In this document: piece after piece, positions 44,493 through 53,834 of the stretch | Position numbering within the stretch: position 1 is the first letter of the stretch | How the letters are laid out: each line of letters begins with the position of its first letter | NCBI RefSeq assembly: GCF_003853645.1 | Contig: NZ_QTPO01000003.1 | Span: 1 to 64,000 of the forward strand | Direction of reading: 5' to 3' | Length of the DNA: 64,000 nucleotides | Origin: Burkholderia sp. Bp9143 | Lineage (GTDB): Bacteria; Pseudomonadota; Gammaproteobacteria; Burkholderiales; Burkholderiaceae | Program-made: the position numbers and the translations under genes | Notes under the pieces: generated by a model | The model's database searches: none | What the model was told of the DNA's origin: nothing | Seen by the model: only the letters and a program-made list of their open reading frames with translations

Positions 44493-44990
44493 ATGGCTAG
44501 CTACAACAAGATTCTGCTGTGCTACGACGGCACGCTCGAAGGACGCAAGGCATTGCGGTGCGGTGCCAATCTCGCGCTCGATCTGAAGGCGGAAACGCAT
44601 TTGCTGTCGGTCGTCGACATGCGCTCGAGCATCGCGCAAAGCGCAGGGCTGCTGACCGACGTCGCGTGTGGCCGCTTCGAGGAAACCGCACGCGAGATTC
44701 TGCAGGAAGGCGTGAACTGGTTGCGCGAGCGTGGCGTTCAGGCGGAAGGCCATTTCGCATTCGGCTATCCGATCGACGAAATCGCGAATCTCGCGACGGA
44801 GTTGAAGGCCGACCTCGTCGTCGTCGGTCATCGGTGCCGCAGCGGATTGTCGAGATGGTGGATGGGGTCGGGCAACACGCAACTGCTCGATCGCGTGAAC
44901 TGCAGCATTCTGGTCGCGTGTTCGTCGGCGGAAGAGCAAAAGGCCGAGATGGCGCGCGAACGCGAGGCGGCCACCGCGAGCGGCAAGTGA
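44493..44990 (+). CDS. Universal stress protein family protein
   Basis: 165 residues, one UspA domain: NKILLCYDGTLEGRKALRCG at the first strand and the nucleotide-loop region DLVVVGHRCRSGLSRWWMGS, partly matching the G-2x-G-9x-G(S/T) ATP-binding pattern. A short Glu/Ala-rich C-terminal tail is extra. Cytoplasmic; monocistronic. Confidence 0.9.
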   Translation: MASYNKILLCYDGTLEGRKALRCGANLALDLKAETHLLSVVDMRSSIAQSAGLLTDVACGRFEETAREILQEGVNWLRERGVQAEGHFAFGYPIDEIANLATELKADLVVVGHRCRSGLSRWWMGSGNTQLLDRVNCSILVACSSAEEQKAEMAREREAATASGK

Positions 44991-45081
44991 CGCAGTGATC
45001 GTGTGACCGGCCGGGTTGTCCTGCGATCCGCGCCGGTTGCTCGCCGTGCCGCCCAGCGGCATCTACCCCGATCGCAACCGC

Positions 45082-45786
45082 TCAGGCGTGCAGGTCGATC
45101 GCGGACAGCTTCCACGAGAACAGGCCGAAGCGGTGGAAGATCGCCGCATAGCGCGTACCATCGACGCTGCGCCGGTAGGTCACGACAAATTCATCGATAT
45201 TCCGGTAGCCGGCACTCGTTTGCTGCGGATGGCCCGCGTCGCCCGGGCTGGCCGGCGCGGGTGCGGGCGCGGCGGCCGGCGCAGATGTGGCCGAGACGGA
45301 CGCATTGCTGCCCGGCACCGGGAGGCTCGCCGGATTGACCGGCGGGGCGGCCGGTGCGTTGCCAGGCACACCACCCGACGGCGGGCCCGACCATTCGGGT
45401 GGCCGTTCGCCTGGATTGCCACGCGGGGGAATGCCGCTCATCAGCGCCGCCACACCTTCCGGTGTCGCGTACGCATCGACGAGCGGGCCAATCAACGCAG
45501 ATCCGATCAGCGCGCCAATCACCGCGAACGGATTGTCCTTCTTCACAGCGTCGATCCGGCGCATCAACTCTTCCGTGACCTGCTGCTTCAGGCTGATGCG
45601 CAGCGACGGAAAATCGACATATTCGCTGACCGATTGCGCATCGCGCGCATCGATCGCCGATTTCAGGCGACCGAGCGCGACATACGGCGATGCGTATGCA
45701 TAGCCGATCGCCACAAGTACGGCGACGGCCAGCAGGATGATCAGCAGGGGCTTGAGCCGCCACGCGCGGCCCGAAGATCCAGTCAC
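45082..45786 (-). CDS. DUF2939 membrane-anchored protein
   Basis: 234 residues: one N-terminal membrane helix (PLLIILLAVAVLVAIGYAYA), a DUF2939 domain (SPYVALGRLKSAIDARDAQS, SEYVDFPSLRISLKQQVTEE), a long Pro/Ala/Ser linker near 135-190, and a conserved end (FHRFGLFSWKLSAIDLHA). Start is GTG 45786, with GGAGG six bases upstream, in preference to the longer frame. Function unknown. Confidence 0.82.
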   Translation of the reverse strand: MTGSSGRAWRLKPLLIILLAVAVLVAIGYAYASPYVALGRLKSAIDARDAQSVSEYVDFPSLRISLKQQVTEELMRRIDAVKKDNPFAVIGALIGSALIGPLVDAYATPEGVAALMSGIPPRGNPGERPPEWSGPPSGGVPGNAPAAPPVNPASLPVPGSNASVSATSAPAAAPAPAPASPGDAGHPQQTSAGYRNIDEFVVTYRRSVDGTRYAAIFHRFGLFSWKLSAIDLHA

Positions 45787-45815
45787 GATGCCTCCGGTGC
45801 GGACAGGTTCCGCAA

Positions 45816-46154
45816 TCAGAGACCGCCGTGCGTGGCCGATCGTTCCTCGGCGATGCAGCGATCGATCATCCGGCACACGGCATCGATCGTCCCGACCATG
45901 ATCAGGCGCGACCGGCCGTGATAGACGCGCACGGGCGCACGGCGCGCCGGTTCCGCGTGATTCAGGCCGGCGTTCAGCGAGACCCGCGCGAATGCGGGAA
46001 GCGCTGACGGCAGCAGCGACGCCTGCCGTTCAACTGCGACTTCTTGGCTCACCACGGGCGCCGCGGCGGACAGCGGCGCGCAGGGCGTGCGGCCGCGCAG
46101 GTGACGCAGGCGACCGAATTGACGGAAAGGCAGCAGACGGGAAAGGCGTTCCAT
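45816..46154 (-). CDS. Hypothetical protein co-transcribed with lexA (112 aa)
   Basis: 112 residues, basic N-terminus (MERLSRLLPFRQFGRLRHLR) and a C-terminal motif RLIMVGTIDAVCRMIDRCIA with two cysteines in an amphipathic helix. Starts 26 bp after the lexA stop with AGGAGA upstream, no terminator between, so it should be SOS-induced with lexA. No known SOS protein (SulA, ImuA, RecX) was recognised in it. Confidence 0.7.
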   Translation of the reverse strand: MERLSRLLPFRQFGRLRHLRGRTPCAPLSAAAPVVSQEVAVERQASLLPSALPAFARVSLNAGLNHAEPARRAPVRVYHGRSRLIMVGTIDAVCRMIDRCIAEERSATHGGL

Positions 46155-46180
46155 GATGTTCTCCTCAGCGAGACCGATTG

Positions 46181-46828
46181 TCAGAGTTCGCCCGAGCGGA
46201 TCAGCCCGACGGCGATGCCTTCGAGCGCGAATTCCGCGCTGCCGGCCTTGACGAAGATGTTTTCGTAATCCGGGTTTTCGGCGATCAGCTCGAGGCCGCC
46301 GGGCCGGCGCATCAGGCGCTTGACCGTGACGTCGTCGCCGAGCCGCGCGACGATGATCTGGCCGTCCTTTGCTTCCGTGCGCTTCTGCACGGCGAGGAGG
46401 TCGCCGTCGAGAATGCCGGCGTCGCGCATCGACAGGCCGCGCACCTTCAACAGGTAGTCTGGCTTGCTGGTGAACAGCGCGGGATCGCACGCGTAATGCT
46501 GCGAGATGTGCTCCTGCGCGAGGATCGGGCTACCGGCCGCCACTCGGCCGACGAGCGGCAGCGACAGTTGCATCAGGCCGGCGTGCGGAAGCGTGAACTG
46601 GTGCGGGGCGTCGTCGATGCCGAGCAGGCGGATGCCGCGCGACGCACCGGCGGCCAGCTCGATCACGCCCTTGCGCGCCAGCGCGCGGAGGTGTTCCTCG
46701 GCCGCATTCGGCGAGCTGAAGCCCAGCTCTGCCGCGATCTCGGCGCGCGTGGGCGGGAAACCGGAGCGCTCGATCGCGCGGCGGATCAAGTCGAACACTT
46801 GCTGCTGACGGGCGGTGAGTTTGGTCAT
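46181..46828 (-). CDS. lexA: LexA repressor
   Basis: A 215-residue SOS repressor. [19 protein letters not shown] ... [20 protein letters not shown]. Self-cleavage site Ala98-Gly99 (GRVAAGSP), catalytic Ser133 (GLSMRDAG) and Lys170 (VTVKRLMR). Start ATG 46828; the upstream in-frame extension overlaps the SOS boxes. Two SOS boxes lie just upstream, so it is autoregulated. Confidence 0.98.
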   Translation of the reverse strand: MTKLTARQQQVFDLIRRAIERSGFPPTRAEIAAELGFSSPNAAEEHLRALARKGVIELAAGASRGIRLLGIDDAPHQFTLPHAGLMQLSLPLVGRVAAGSPILAQEHISQHYACDPALFTSKPDYLLKVRGLSMRDAGILDGDLLAVQKRTEAKDGQIIVARLGDDVTVKRLMRRPGGLELIAENPDYENIFVKAGSAEFALEGIAVGLIRSGEL

Positions 46829-46835
46829 GGCTGAA

Positions 46836-46851
46836 CTGTATGGATAGACAG
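46836..46851. promoter_or_regulatory. SOS box 1 (proximal)
   Basis: CTGT-ATGGATAG-ACAG, a LexA box with the canonical 8-bp spacing, 8 bp from the lexA start codon. Confidence 0.88.
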
Positions 46852-46855
46852 TGAG

Positions 46856-46871
46856 CTGTATTTTTATACAG
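46856..46871. promoter_or_regulatory. SOS box 2 (distal)
   Basis: CTGT-ATTTTTAT-ACAG, a near-ideal LexA box whose centre is 20 bp from that of box 1, placing two LexA dimers about two helical turns apart. Confidence 0.92.
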
Positions 46872-47000
46872 TACTTCGCGAATTTCAAGTGTTACTTGAG
46901 GTTCGACGCGATCGCGCCGGTTCCGGCGCGATTTCGTGGCGTCCGGACGCCGGTTCGTCTGCCGCAACCGTCCATCCCGTCTGCGTTAGCACTTTTGAAT

Positions 47001-47052
47001 ATTAAAAAATGAAGAACGATTATTTTTAATCATGTAACCCGTTCGCTAGACT
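47001..47052 (+). promoter_or_regulatory. Probable CysB-dependent sulfate-operon promoter
   Basis: An AT-rich 30-bp block with ATTAAAAA (47001-47008) and TTTTTAAT (47023-47030) as an inverted repeat, then a -10-like TAGACT at 47047-47052 with no good -35. This fits a LysR-type activated promoter; CysB is encoded at the end of the operon. Confidence 0.5.
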
Positions 47053-47092
47053 GGCCCGACATCGCAATACCGACAACACTGGAGAACCAAGG

Positions 47093-48130
47093 ATGGCGAA
47101 GCGCAATACGGGGCTGGCGGGCGGAGTGGGCCGCCTGATCGCAACACTCGCGCTGGGCGCGGCGACGGCGCTGGGCATCGCGGCGCATGCCGAGGCCGAT
47201 ACGACGTTCCTGAACGTGTCCTACGACCCGACGCGCGAGCTGTACCAGGACTTCAATCAGGCGTTCGGCAAGGAGTGGAAGGCGAAGACGGGCGAGACGG
47301 TCAACTTCAAGCAGTCGCACGGCGGCTCGGGCGCGCAGGCGCGCTCGGTGCTCGACGGCCTGCAGGCCGACGTCGTGACGCTCGCGCTGGCCTACGACAT
47401 CGACGCGCTCGCCAGCAAGGGGCTCGTCAACAAGGACTGGCAGAAGCGCCTGCCGGACAACGCGTCGCCGTACACGTCGACGATCGTGTTCCTGGTGCGC
47501 AAGGGCAACCCGAAAGGGATCAAGGACTGGGACGACCTGACGAAGCCGGGCATCTCGATCGTCACGCCGAACCCGAAGACGTCGGGCGGTGCGCGCTGGA
47601 ACTACCTGGCCGCGTGGGCGTACGCCGTCCACAAGCCGGGCGGCAACGAGCAGGTCGCGAAGGAATTCGTGACGAAGCTCTACAAGAATGCGGGCGTGCT
47701 CGACTCGGGCGCGCGCGGTGCGACGACGAGCTTCGTGCAGCGCGGGATCGGCGACGTGCTGATCGCGTGGGAGAACGAGGCGTTCCTGTCGATCAAGGAA
47801 TTCGGCACCGACAAGTTCGAGATCGTCGTGCCGTCGGTGAGCATCCTGGCCGAGCCGCCCGTTGCCGTGGTCGACAAGGTGGTCGACAAGAAGGGCACGC
47901 GCAAGCTGGCCGAGGCCTACCTGAAATTCCTGTATAGCCCGCAGGGCCAGGAGATCGCGGCGCGCAACTACTACCGTCCGCGTTCGAGGAACGTGCCGGC
48001 GAACCTGACGAAGCAGTTCCCGAAGCTGAAGCTGTACACGGTCGACGACACGTTCGGCGGCTGGACGAATGCGCAGAAGACGCATTTCGCGGACGGCGGT
48101 GTGTTCGACTCGATCTACAAGCCGCAGTAA
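47093..48130 (+). CDS. sbp: Sulfate ABC transporter substrate-binding protein
   Basis: 345 residues, Sec signal (cleavage near HAEAD, about residue 32) and sulfate-binding family motifs: [40 protein letters not shown] and [20 protein letters not shown]. Periplasmic receptor for sulfate/thiosulfate. First gene of sbp-cysT-cysW-cysA-cysB. Confidence 0.97.
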   Translation: MAKRNTGLAGGVGRLIATLALGAATALGIAAHAEADTTFLNVSYDPTRELYQDFNQAFGKEWKAKTGETVNFKQSHGGSGAQARSVLDGLQADVVTLALAYDIDALASKGLVNKDWQKRLPDNASPYTSTIVFLVRKGNPKGIKDWDDLTKPGISIVTPNPKTSGGARWNYLAAWAYAVHKPGGNEQVAKEFVTKLYKNAGVLDSGARGATTSFVQRGIGDVLIAWENEAFLSIKEFGTDKFEIVVPSVSILAEPPVAVVDKVVDKKGTRKLAEAYLKFLYSPQGQEIAARNYYRPRSRNVPANLTKQFPKLKLYTVDDTFGGWTNAQKTHFADGGVFDSIYKPQ

Positions 48131-48264
48131 CGCCAGGCAGCAACCCATAACGACAGCGGTGCGCCACGATAGCGCGCCGCATCCCCGATTGCCCGCCGGC
48201 GCGACGCCTCGCGCCCGCGTTTGCGTCGGACCCGTGAGCAGCAACGACCCAGCAAGAGCATCCG

Positions 48265-49161
48265 ATGACGACGTACACCTTTCGCAAGCCGAGCGCGCTG
48301 CCCGGTTTCGGCGTGACGCTCGGCATCACGGTGGCCTATTTGAGCCTCGTGGTGCTGATCCCGCTCGCCGCCACGTTCCTGAAGACCGCGACGCTGTCGT
48401 GGGACCAGTTCGTCACCGCCGTCGCGTCGCCGCGCGTACTCGCGTCGTACCGGCTGACGTTCTCCGCCGCGCTCGGCGGCGCCTTGATCAACGCCGTGTT
48501 CGGCTTTCTCGTCGCGTGGGTGCTGGTGCGCTACACGTTTCCGTTCAAGCGCCTCGTCGACGCGATCGTCGACCTGCCGTTCGCGCTGCCGACGTCGGTC
48601 GCCGGCATCTCGCTCGCGGCGGTCTATGCGACCAACGGCTGGGTCGGCCAGTATCTCGCGCCATTCGGCATCAAGATCGCGTTCACGCCGGCCGGCGTGC
48701 TGGTGGCGCTGACCTTCATCGGGCTGCCGTTCGTCGTGCGCACCGTGCAGCCGGTGCTCGAGGATTTCGAGCGCGAGCAGGAAGAGGCCGCCGCGTGCCT
48801 TGGCGCAACGCGCTGGCTGACGTTCCGCCGCGTCGTGCTGCCGGCCGTGCTGCCGGCGCTGCTCACCGGCTTCGCGCTGGCGTTCGCGCGCGCGCTCGGC
48901 GAGTACGGGTCGGTGATCTTCATTGCCGGCAACGTGCCGATGAAGTCCGAGATCACGTCGCTGCTGATCATCACGAAGCTCGAGCAGTACGACTACGCGG
49001 GCGCGACCGCGCTGGCGGTCGTGATGCTGGTCGTGTCGTTCCTGATGCTGCTCCTGATCAACACGCTGCAGTGGTATCTGCAGCGCCGCACGAGCAAGGG
49101 CGCGAGCGGCCCTGTGCCGGCGACCGTCACCGTTGCCGCCGCCGCAGGAGGCCAGCAATGA
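48265..49161 (+). CDS. cysT: Sulfate/thiosulfate ABC transporter permease CysT
   Basis: 298 residues, six membrane helices, with the docking loop [21 protein letters not shown]-terminal [20 protein letters not shown] is typical of CysT (CysU). Stop overlaps the cysW start by 4 bp. Confidence 0.96.
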   Translation: MTTYTFRKPSALPGFGVTLGITVAYLSLVVLIPLAATFLKTATLSWDQFVTAVASPRVLASYRLTFSAALGGALINAVFGFLVAWVLVRYTFPFKRLVDAIVDLPFALPTSVAGISLAAVYATNGWVGQYLAPFGIKIAFTPAGVLVALTFIGLPFVVRTVQPVLEDFEREQEEAAACLGATRWLTFRRVVLPAVLPALLTGFALAFARALGEYGSVIFIAGNVPMKSEITSLLIITKLEQYDYAGATALAVVMLVVSFLMLLLINTLQWYLQRRTSKGASGPVPATVTVAAAAGGQQ

Positions 49162-50105
49162 GCCAGGAGTCCAGTGCCGTGCTGAACAACCCGTCCGCCG
49201 CGCGCGTGCGCGCCACGAAACAGCTCGACCCCGTCAGCGAGCCGCGCGCCGTGCGCTGGCTGCTGATCGGCGTCGCGCTGGCGTTCCTCGCGTTCTTCCT
49301 CGTCGTGCCGCTCGCCGCGGTGTTCTTCGAGGCTCTGCGCAAGGGCGTCGGTTTCTATCTCGAGTCGCTCGCCGATCCCGACGCATGGTCGGCGATCAAG
49401 CTGACACTGACCGTCGCCGTGATCGCGGTGCCGCTGAACCTCGTGTTCGGCGTGTGCGCATCGTGGGCGATCGCGAAATTCGAATTCCGCGGCAAGGCGT
49501 TGCTGACCACGCTGATCGACCTGCCGTTCTCCGTGTCGCCGGTGATCTCGGGTCTCGTCTACGTGCTGCTGTTCGGCGCGCAGGGCTGGCTCGGGCCGTG
49601 GCTGCAGGACCACGACGTGCAGATCATCTTCGCGGTGCCGGGCATCGTGCTCGCGACGATCTTCGTCACGTTCCCGTTCGTCGCGCGCGAACTGATCCCG
49701 CTGATGCAGGCGCAGGGCACCGACGAGGAAGAGGCCGCGCGCGTGCTGGGTGCATCGGGCTGGCAGATCTTCCGGCGCGTGACGCTGCCGAACGTGAAGT
49801 GGGGCCTGCTGTACGGCGTGATCCTGTGCAATGCACGTGCGATGGGCGAGTTCGGTGCGGTGTCGGTCGTGTCCGGCCACATCCGCGGCGTGACCGACAC
49901 GATGCCGCTGCACGTCGAGATTCTGTACAACGAATACAACTTCGCGGCGGCGTTCGCGGTGGCGTCGGTGCTGGCGCTGCTCGCGCTCGTCACGCTCGCG
50001 CTGAAGCTGCTCGCCGAGCGTCACCTCGCCGCCGAACTGGCCGGCGCACGCGATGACGTTCCCGCTCATGCCGGCCCCGTCGCCGCCATTTCGTCGAAAT
50101 CGTAA
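49158..50105 (+). CDS. cysW: Sulfate/thiosulfate ABC transporter permease CysW
   Basis: 315 residues, six membrane helices, docking loop [20 protein letters not shown], CysW-typical [20 protein letters not shown] and [20 protein letters not shown]. Pairs with CysT as a heterodimer; coupled start (ATGA). Confidence 0.96.
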   Translation: MSQESSAVLNNPSAARVRATKQLDPVSEPRAVRWLLIGVALAFLAFFLVVPLAAVFFEALRKGVGFYLESLADPDAWSAIKLTLTVAVIAVPLNLVFGVCASWAIAKFEFRGKALLTTLIDLPFSVSPVISGLVYVLLFGAQGWLGPWLQDHDVQIIFAVPGIVLATIFVTFPFVARELIPLMQAQGTDEEEAARVLGASGWQIFRRVTLPNVKWGLLYGVILCNARAMGEFGAVSVVSGHIRGVTDTMPLHVEILYNEYNFAAAFAVASVLALLALVTLALKLLAERHLAAELAGARDDVPAHAGPVAAISSKS

Positions 50106-50118
50106 AGAGGCAACCAGA

Positions 50119-51177
50119 ATGGGTATCACCGTCCGTCACCTTCAGAAGCGCTTCGGCGATTTCACCGCACTCGACAACGTGTCGCTCGACTTCCCGCCGG
50201 GCGAACTCGTCGCGCTGCTCGGGCCGTCCGGCTGCGGCAAGACCACGCTGCTGCGCGTGATCGCGGGCCTCGAGCACGCGGACGCCGGACAGGTCGTGCT
50301 GCAGGGGCTCGACGTCGCGTCGGTCGGCGCGCGCGATCGCCAGGTCGGTTTCGTGTTCCAGCATTACGCGCTGTTCCGCCACATGACCGTGTTCGAGAAC
50401 GTCGCGTTCGGGTTGCGCGTGAAACCGCGCCGCGAGCGGCCGTCGGAAGCCGTGATCCGCGACAAGGTGCACGAGTTGCTGAAGCTCGTGCAGCTCGACT
50501 GGCTCGCGCAGCGCTACCCGTCCGAGCTGTCGGGCGGCCAGCGCCAGCGGATCGCGCTGGCCCGCGCGCTCGCGGTCGAGCCGAAGGTGCTGCTGCTCGA
50601 CGAGCCGTTCGGCGCGCTCGACGCGAAGGTGCGCAAGGAGCTGCGCGGCTGGCTGCGGCGCTTGCACGACGACCTGCACATCTCCACGATCTTCGTCACG
50701 CACGACCAGGAGGAGGCGCTGGAAGTGGCCGACAGGATCGTCGTGCTGAACCGCGGTCACGTGGAGCAGGTCGGCAGCCCGCAGGACGTCTACGATCATC
50801 CGCAAAGCGCATTCGTCTACGAGTTCCTTGGTGCGGCGAACCGGCTGCCGGGCACGGTAGCCGGGCGCGGCTTCGTCGCCCAGGGGGCGGCGGCGCCGAT
50901 CGCGGTCGACGCCGATTTCGCGGGCCCCGCGAACGCGTACGTGCGGCCGCACGACCTGCAGCTGTGGCCGGCCGGCGACGGCCATCGCGACGGCATCGCG
51001 GTCGACGTGCGCCGCGTGATCCCGCTCGGCGGCTCGGTGCGGGTCGAACTCGAGGCGCGTACCGGCGGCGCACTCGAAGCGGAACTCGATCGCGACGCAT
51101 GGCGTGCGCTCGCGCTGCAGGTCGGCGACGGCGCGACGGCCGTGCCGCGCGCGGTCCGCGTATTTCCCGCACACTGA
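50119..51177 (+). CDS. cysA: Sulfate/thiosulfate ABC transporter ATP-binding protein
   Basis: 352 residues. Walker [10 protein letters not shown], signature [15 protein letters not shown], Walker [13 protein letters not shown], followed by a C-terminal TOBE-like domain ([29 protein letters not shown]). ATG 50119 is 13 bp after cysW; the earlier in-frame ATG overlaps cysW and is not used. Confidence 0.97.
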   Translation: MGITVRHLQKRFGDFTALDNVSLDFPPGELVALLGPSGCGKTTLLRVIAGLEHADAGQVVLQGLDVASVGARDRQVGFVFQHYALFRHMTVFENVAFGLRVKPRRERPSEAVIRDKVHELLKLVQLDWLAQRYPSELSGGQRQRIALARALAVEPKVLLLDEPFGALDAKVRKELRGWLRRLHDDLHISTIFVTHDQEEALEVADRIVVLNRGHVEQVGSPQDVYDHPQSAFVYEFLGAANRLPGTVAGRGFVAQGAAAPIAVDADFAGPANAYVRPHDLQLWPAGDGHRDGIAVDVRRVIPLGGSVRVELEARTGGALEAELDRDAWRALALQVGDGATAVPRAVRVFPAH

Positions 51178-51257
51178 CGCCCGAACCCGGTCAAGAGAAG
51201 AGGGCGGCTACCGCTCCGAATCGACATTCGAACAACGACAGCCCAAGAGGCATACCC

Positions 51258-52184
51258 ATGAATTTTCAGCAATTGCGTTTCGTGCGCGAAGCCGTGCGCC
51301 AGAACATGAACCTGACGGAAGTCGCGAACGTGCTGTATACGTCGCAGTCGGGCGTGTCGAAGCAGATCAAGGATCTCGAGGATGAACTGGGCGTCGACAT
51401 CTTCATCCGGCGCGGCAAGCGGCTCACGGGGCTCACGGAGCCCGGCAAGGCCGTGCACCAGCTGATCGAGCGGATGCTGCTCGACGCGGAAAACCTGCGC
51501 CGCGTCGCACGCCAGTTCGCGGATCAGGACAGCGGCCACCTCGTCGTCGCGACGACGCACACGCAGGCGCGCTATGCGCTGCCGAAGGTGATCCGCCAGT
51601 TCACCGACGTGTTCCCGAAGGTGCATCTCGCACTGCGCCAGGGCAGCCCGCAGCAGATCGCGCAGATGATCCTGAACGGCGAAGCCGACCTCGGCATCTC
51701 GACCGAGGCGCTCGATCGCTATCCGGACATCGTCACTTTCCCGTGCTATTCGTGGCACCACACGGTCGTCGTGCCGAAGGGGCATCCGCTCGTCGGCCGC
51801 GAGAACCTGACGCTCGACGAGATCGCCGAGTACCCGATCATCACGTACGACCAGGACTTCACGGGCCGCTCGCACATCGACCAGGCATTCACGCAGGCCG
51901 GCGCCGTACCCGACGTGGTGCTGACCGCGATCGACGCGGACGTGATCAAGACCTACGTCGAGCTCGGGATGGGGATCGGCGTCGTCGCGGCGATGGCCTT
52001 CGATCCGCAGCGGGACACCGGGCTCGTCGCGCTCGACACGCAGCACCTGTTCGAGGCGAGCACGACGCGCGTCGGGTTGCGCAAGGGCGCGTTCCTGCGC
52101 GCGTATGCGTACCGGCTGATCGAGATGTTCGCGCCGCACCTGAACGAAGCGGAAATCGCCGGACTGCTGCGCGAAGCGGTCTGA
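51258..52184 (+). CDS. cysB: LysR-type regulator of sulfur assimilation, CysB
   Basis: 308 residues, CysB subgroup: MNFQQLRFVREAVRQNMNLT, SGVSKQIKDLEDELGVDIFI, ATTHTQARYALPKVIRQFTD (the effector-binding segment), and YDQDFTGRSHIDQAFTQAG. Activates sulfate-uptake and reduction genes when sulfur is short, sensing acetylserine or sulfate. Placement at the end of the transporter operon favours CysB; the paralogue SsuR/Cbl, which controls sulfonate genes, cannot be fully excluded. Confidence 0.9.
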   Translation: MNFQQLRFVREAVRQNMNLTEVANVLYTSQSGVSKQIKDLEDELGVDIFIRRGKRLTGLTEPGKAVHQLIERMLLDAENLRRVARQFADQDSGHLVVATTHTQARYALPKVIRQFTDVFPKVHLALRQGSPQQIAQMILNGEADLGISTEALDRYPDIVTFPCYSWHHTVVVPKGHPLVGRENLTLDEIAEYPIITYDQDFTGRSHIDQAFTQAGAVPDVVLTAIDADVIKTYVELGMGIGVVAAMAFDPQRDTGLVALDTQHLFEASTTRVGLRKGAFLRAYAYRLIEMFAPHLNEAEIAGLLREAV

Positions 52185-52681
52185 CGGCCGGACGCGTTGC
52201 ATGGGGTCGCCATGACGGCGGCTTTGTATCCGCCATGTCGTGGTGTGCCGACCCGTCGAACCTTCGATCGAAGTCGTCGCTGACAATCCGGGTTGCCGCG
52301 AGCGGCGACCGTCATGCATTCGCCGAGCAACAGAAAAACAAGATGCGCGTGCGAATGCGCGCTTCGACCACGTCGAGCGCGTCATTTGTATGATTTAATG
52401 CGCCGGAACGCCGGTCGGCAAACTGCGTCGGCGCTGCCGCGCGGCCGGTATCACGCGCCGCAGTCGGCACGTGCAACCGCACGCTCCGAATAAACCCTTA
52501 AATATTGATCAGACGGGTTGCGCGTCGAACCGAAACGGTACAGCATAGCTTCCACTTCGCTGGCGTCCCGCCGGCGGTGGCGCGTCGACGACAGCACGCG
52601 CCAGGCAGTCGGCCGTCTGCCTCGCTTCCATCCCGTGGTACCGACAAGCAGCATCGATGGCCAATGTCCGGGTAGTGTGAC
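52185..52681. other. Long intergenic region before the ribose operon
   Basis: About 500 bp with no credible gene and no tRNA. Ends in the rbs operator region. Confidence 0.5.
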
Positions 52682-52693
52682 GCAAACGTTTGC
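52682..52693. promoter_or_regulatory. LacI-family (RbsR) operator
   Basis: GCAAACGTTTGC, a perfect 12-bp palindrome with the central CG step typical of LacI/RbsR/PurR operators, 51 bp upstream of rbsB. The repressor RbsR is encoded in the same operon (56500-57531). Confidence 0.85.
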
Positions 52694-52744
52694 TCGCATT
52701 AAAACAACAATCCGGCCCGTCGGGCCAGCCGCCAGGAGATGTGT

Positions 52745-53695
52745 ATGAATGTCCTCTTTCGCCGTCGCTTCCTGACCGCCGCGCTTGCCGCCGTCGCGGT
52801 CGCTGCCGCACCGGCCGTCCATGCGCAAGCTACGGCCAAGCCGAAGGTCGCGCTCGTGATGAAGTCGCTCGCCAACGAGTTCTTCCTGACGATGGAAAAC
52901 GGCGCGAAGGAATACCAGAAGCACAACGCCGGCCAGTTCGACCTGATCACGAACGGCATCAAGGACGAGACCGACACCGCGAACCAGATCCGCATCGTCG
53001 AGCAGATGATCGTGTCGAAGGTCGATGCGATCGTGATCGCGCCGGCTGATTCGAAGGCGCTCGTGCCGGTCGTCAAGAAGGCGGTCGACGCGGGTATCAC
53101 CGTCGTGAACATCGACAACCGGCTCGACCCGGACGTGCTGAAGTCGAAGAATCTGAACGTGCCGTTCGTCGGCCCCGACAACCGCAAGGGCGCACGCAAG
53201 ATCGGCGACTACCTCGCGAAGCGGCTGAAGGCGGGCGACCAGGTCGGCATCCTCGAAGGCGTGTCGACGACGACCAATGCGCAGCAGCGCACGGCCGGCT
53301 TCCAGGATGCGATGAAGGCGGGCGGGATGAAGGTCGTGTCGGTGCAGTCGGGCGAATGGGAGATCGACAAGGGCAATGCGGTCGCGTCCGCGATGCTGAA
53401 CGAATACCCGAACCTGCGGGCGCTGCTGTGCGGCAACGACAACATGGCGATCGGCGCCGTGTCGGCCGTGCGGGCGGCGGGCAAGCAGGGCAAGGTGTTC
53501 GTGGTCGGCTACGACAACATCAACGCGATCAAGCCGATGCTGAAGGACGGCCGCGTGCTCGCGACTGCCGACCAGTACGCGGCGAAGCAGGCGGTGTTCG
53601 GCATCGACACGGCGCTCAAGGCGATCGCCGAGCATCGCAAGCAGGCCGACATGTCCGGCGTGGTCGAGACGCCCGTGGATCTCGTGACGAAGTAA
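52745..53695 (+). CDS. rbsB: Ribose ABC transporter substrate-binding protein
   Basis: 316 residues with a Sec signal (LTAALAAVAVAAAPAVHAQA) and the Peripla_BP_4 sugar-binding fold: KVALVMKSLANEFFLTMENG, DAIVIAPADSKALVPVVKKA and NIDNRLDPDVL. Periplasmic receptor for ribose. ATG 52745 has CAGGAG eight bases upstream. A GC-rich hairpin follows it. Confidence 0.94.
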   Translation: MNVLFRRRFLTAALAAVAVAAAPAVHAQATAKPKVALVMKSLANEFFLTMENGAKEYQKHNAGQFDLITNGIKDETDTANQIRIVEQMIVSKVDAIVIAPADSKALVPVVKKAVDAGITVVNIDNRLDPDVLKSKNLNVPFVGPDNRKGARKIGDYLAKRLKAGDQVGILEGVSTTTNAQQRTAGFQDAMKAGGMKVVSVQSGEWEIDKGNAVASAMLNEYPNLRALLCGNDNMAIGAVSAVRAAGKQGKVFVVGYDNINAIKPMLKDGRVLATADQYAAKQAVFGIDTALKAIAEHRKQADMSGVVETPVDLVTK

Positions 53696-53707
53696 CGCCG
53701 CCCCGTC

Positions 53708-53744
53708 ACGGCCGCCGCCCTCAAGAATCCGGGCCGGCGGCCGT
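53708..53744 (+). other. Stem-loop between rbsB and rbsA
   Basis: ACGGCCGCCG ... CGGCGGCCGT with no T-run. Likely protects rbsB mRNA or reduces read-through, giving more binding protein than transporter. Confidence 0.65.
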
Positions 53745-53834
53745 TATACGGAGTGAGCGCGATCACGGCCACTGCATGCACTTGTGAGCGTCATACCCGC
53801 GCGCCGCGTGCGCGCGGCCGCAACCAGGATCGCG

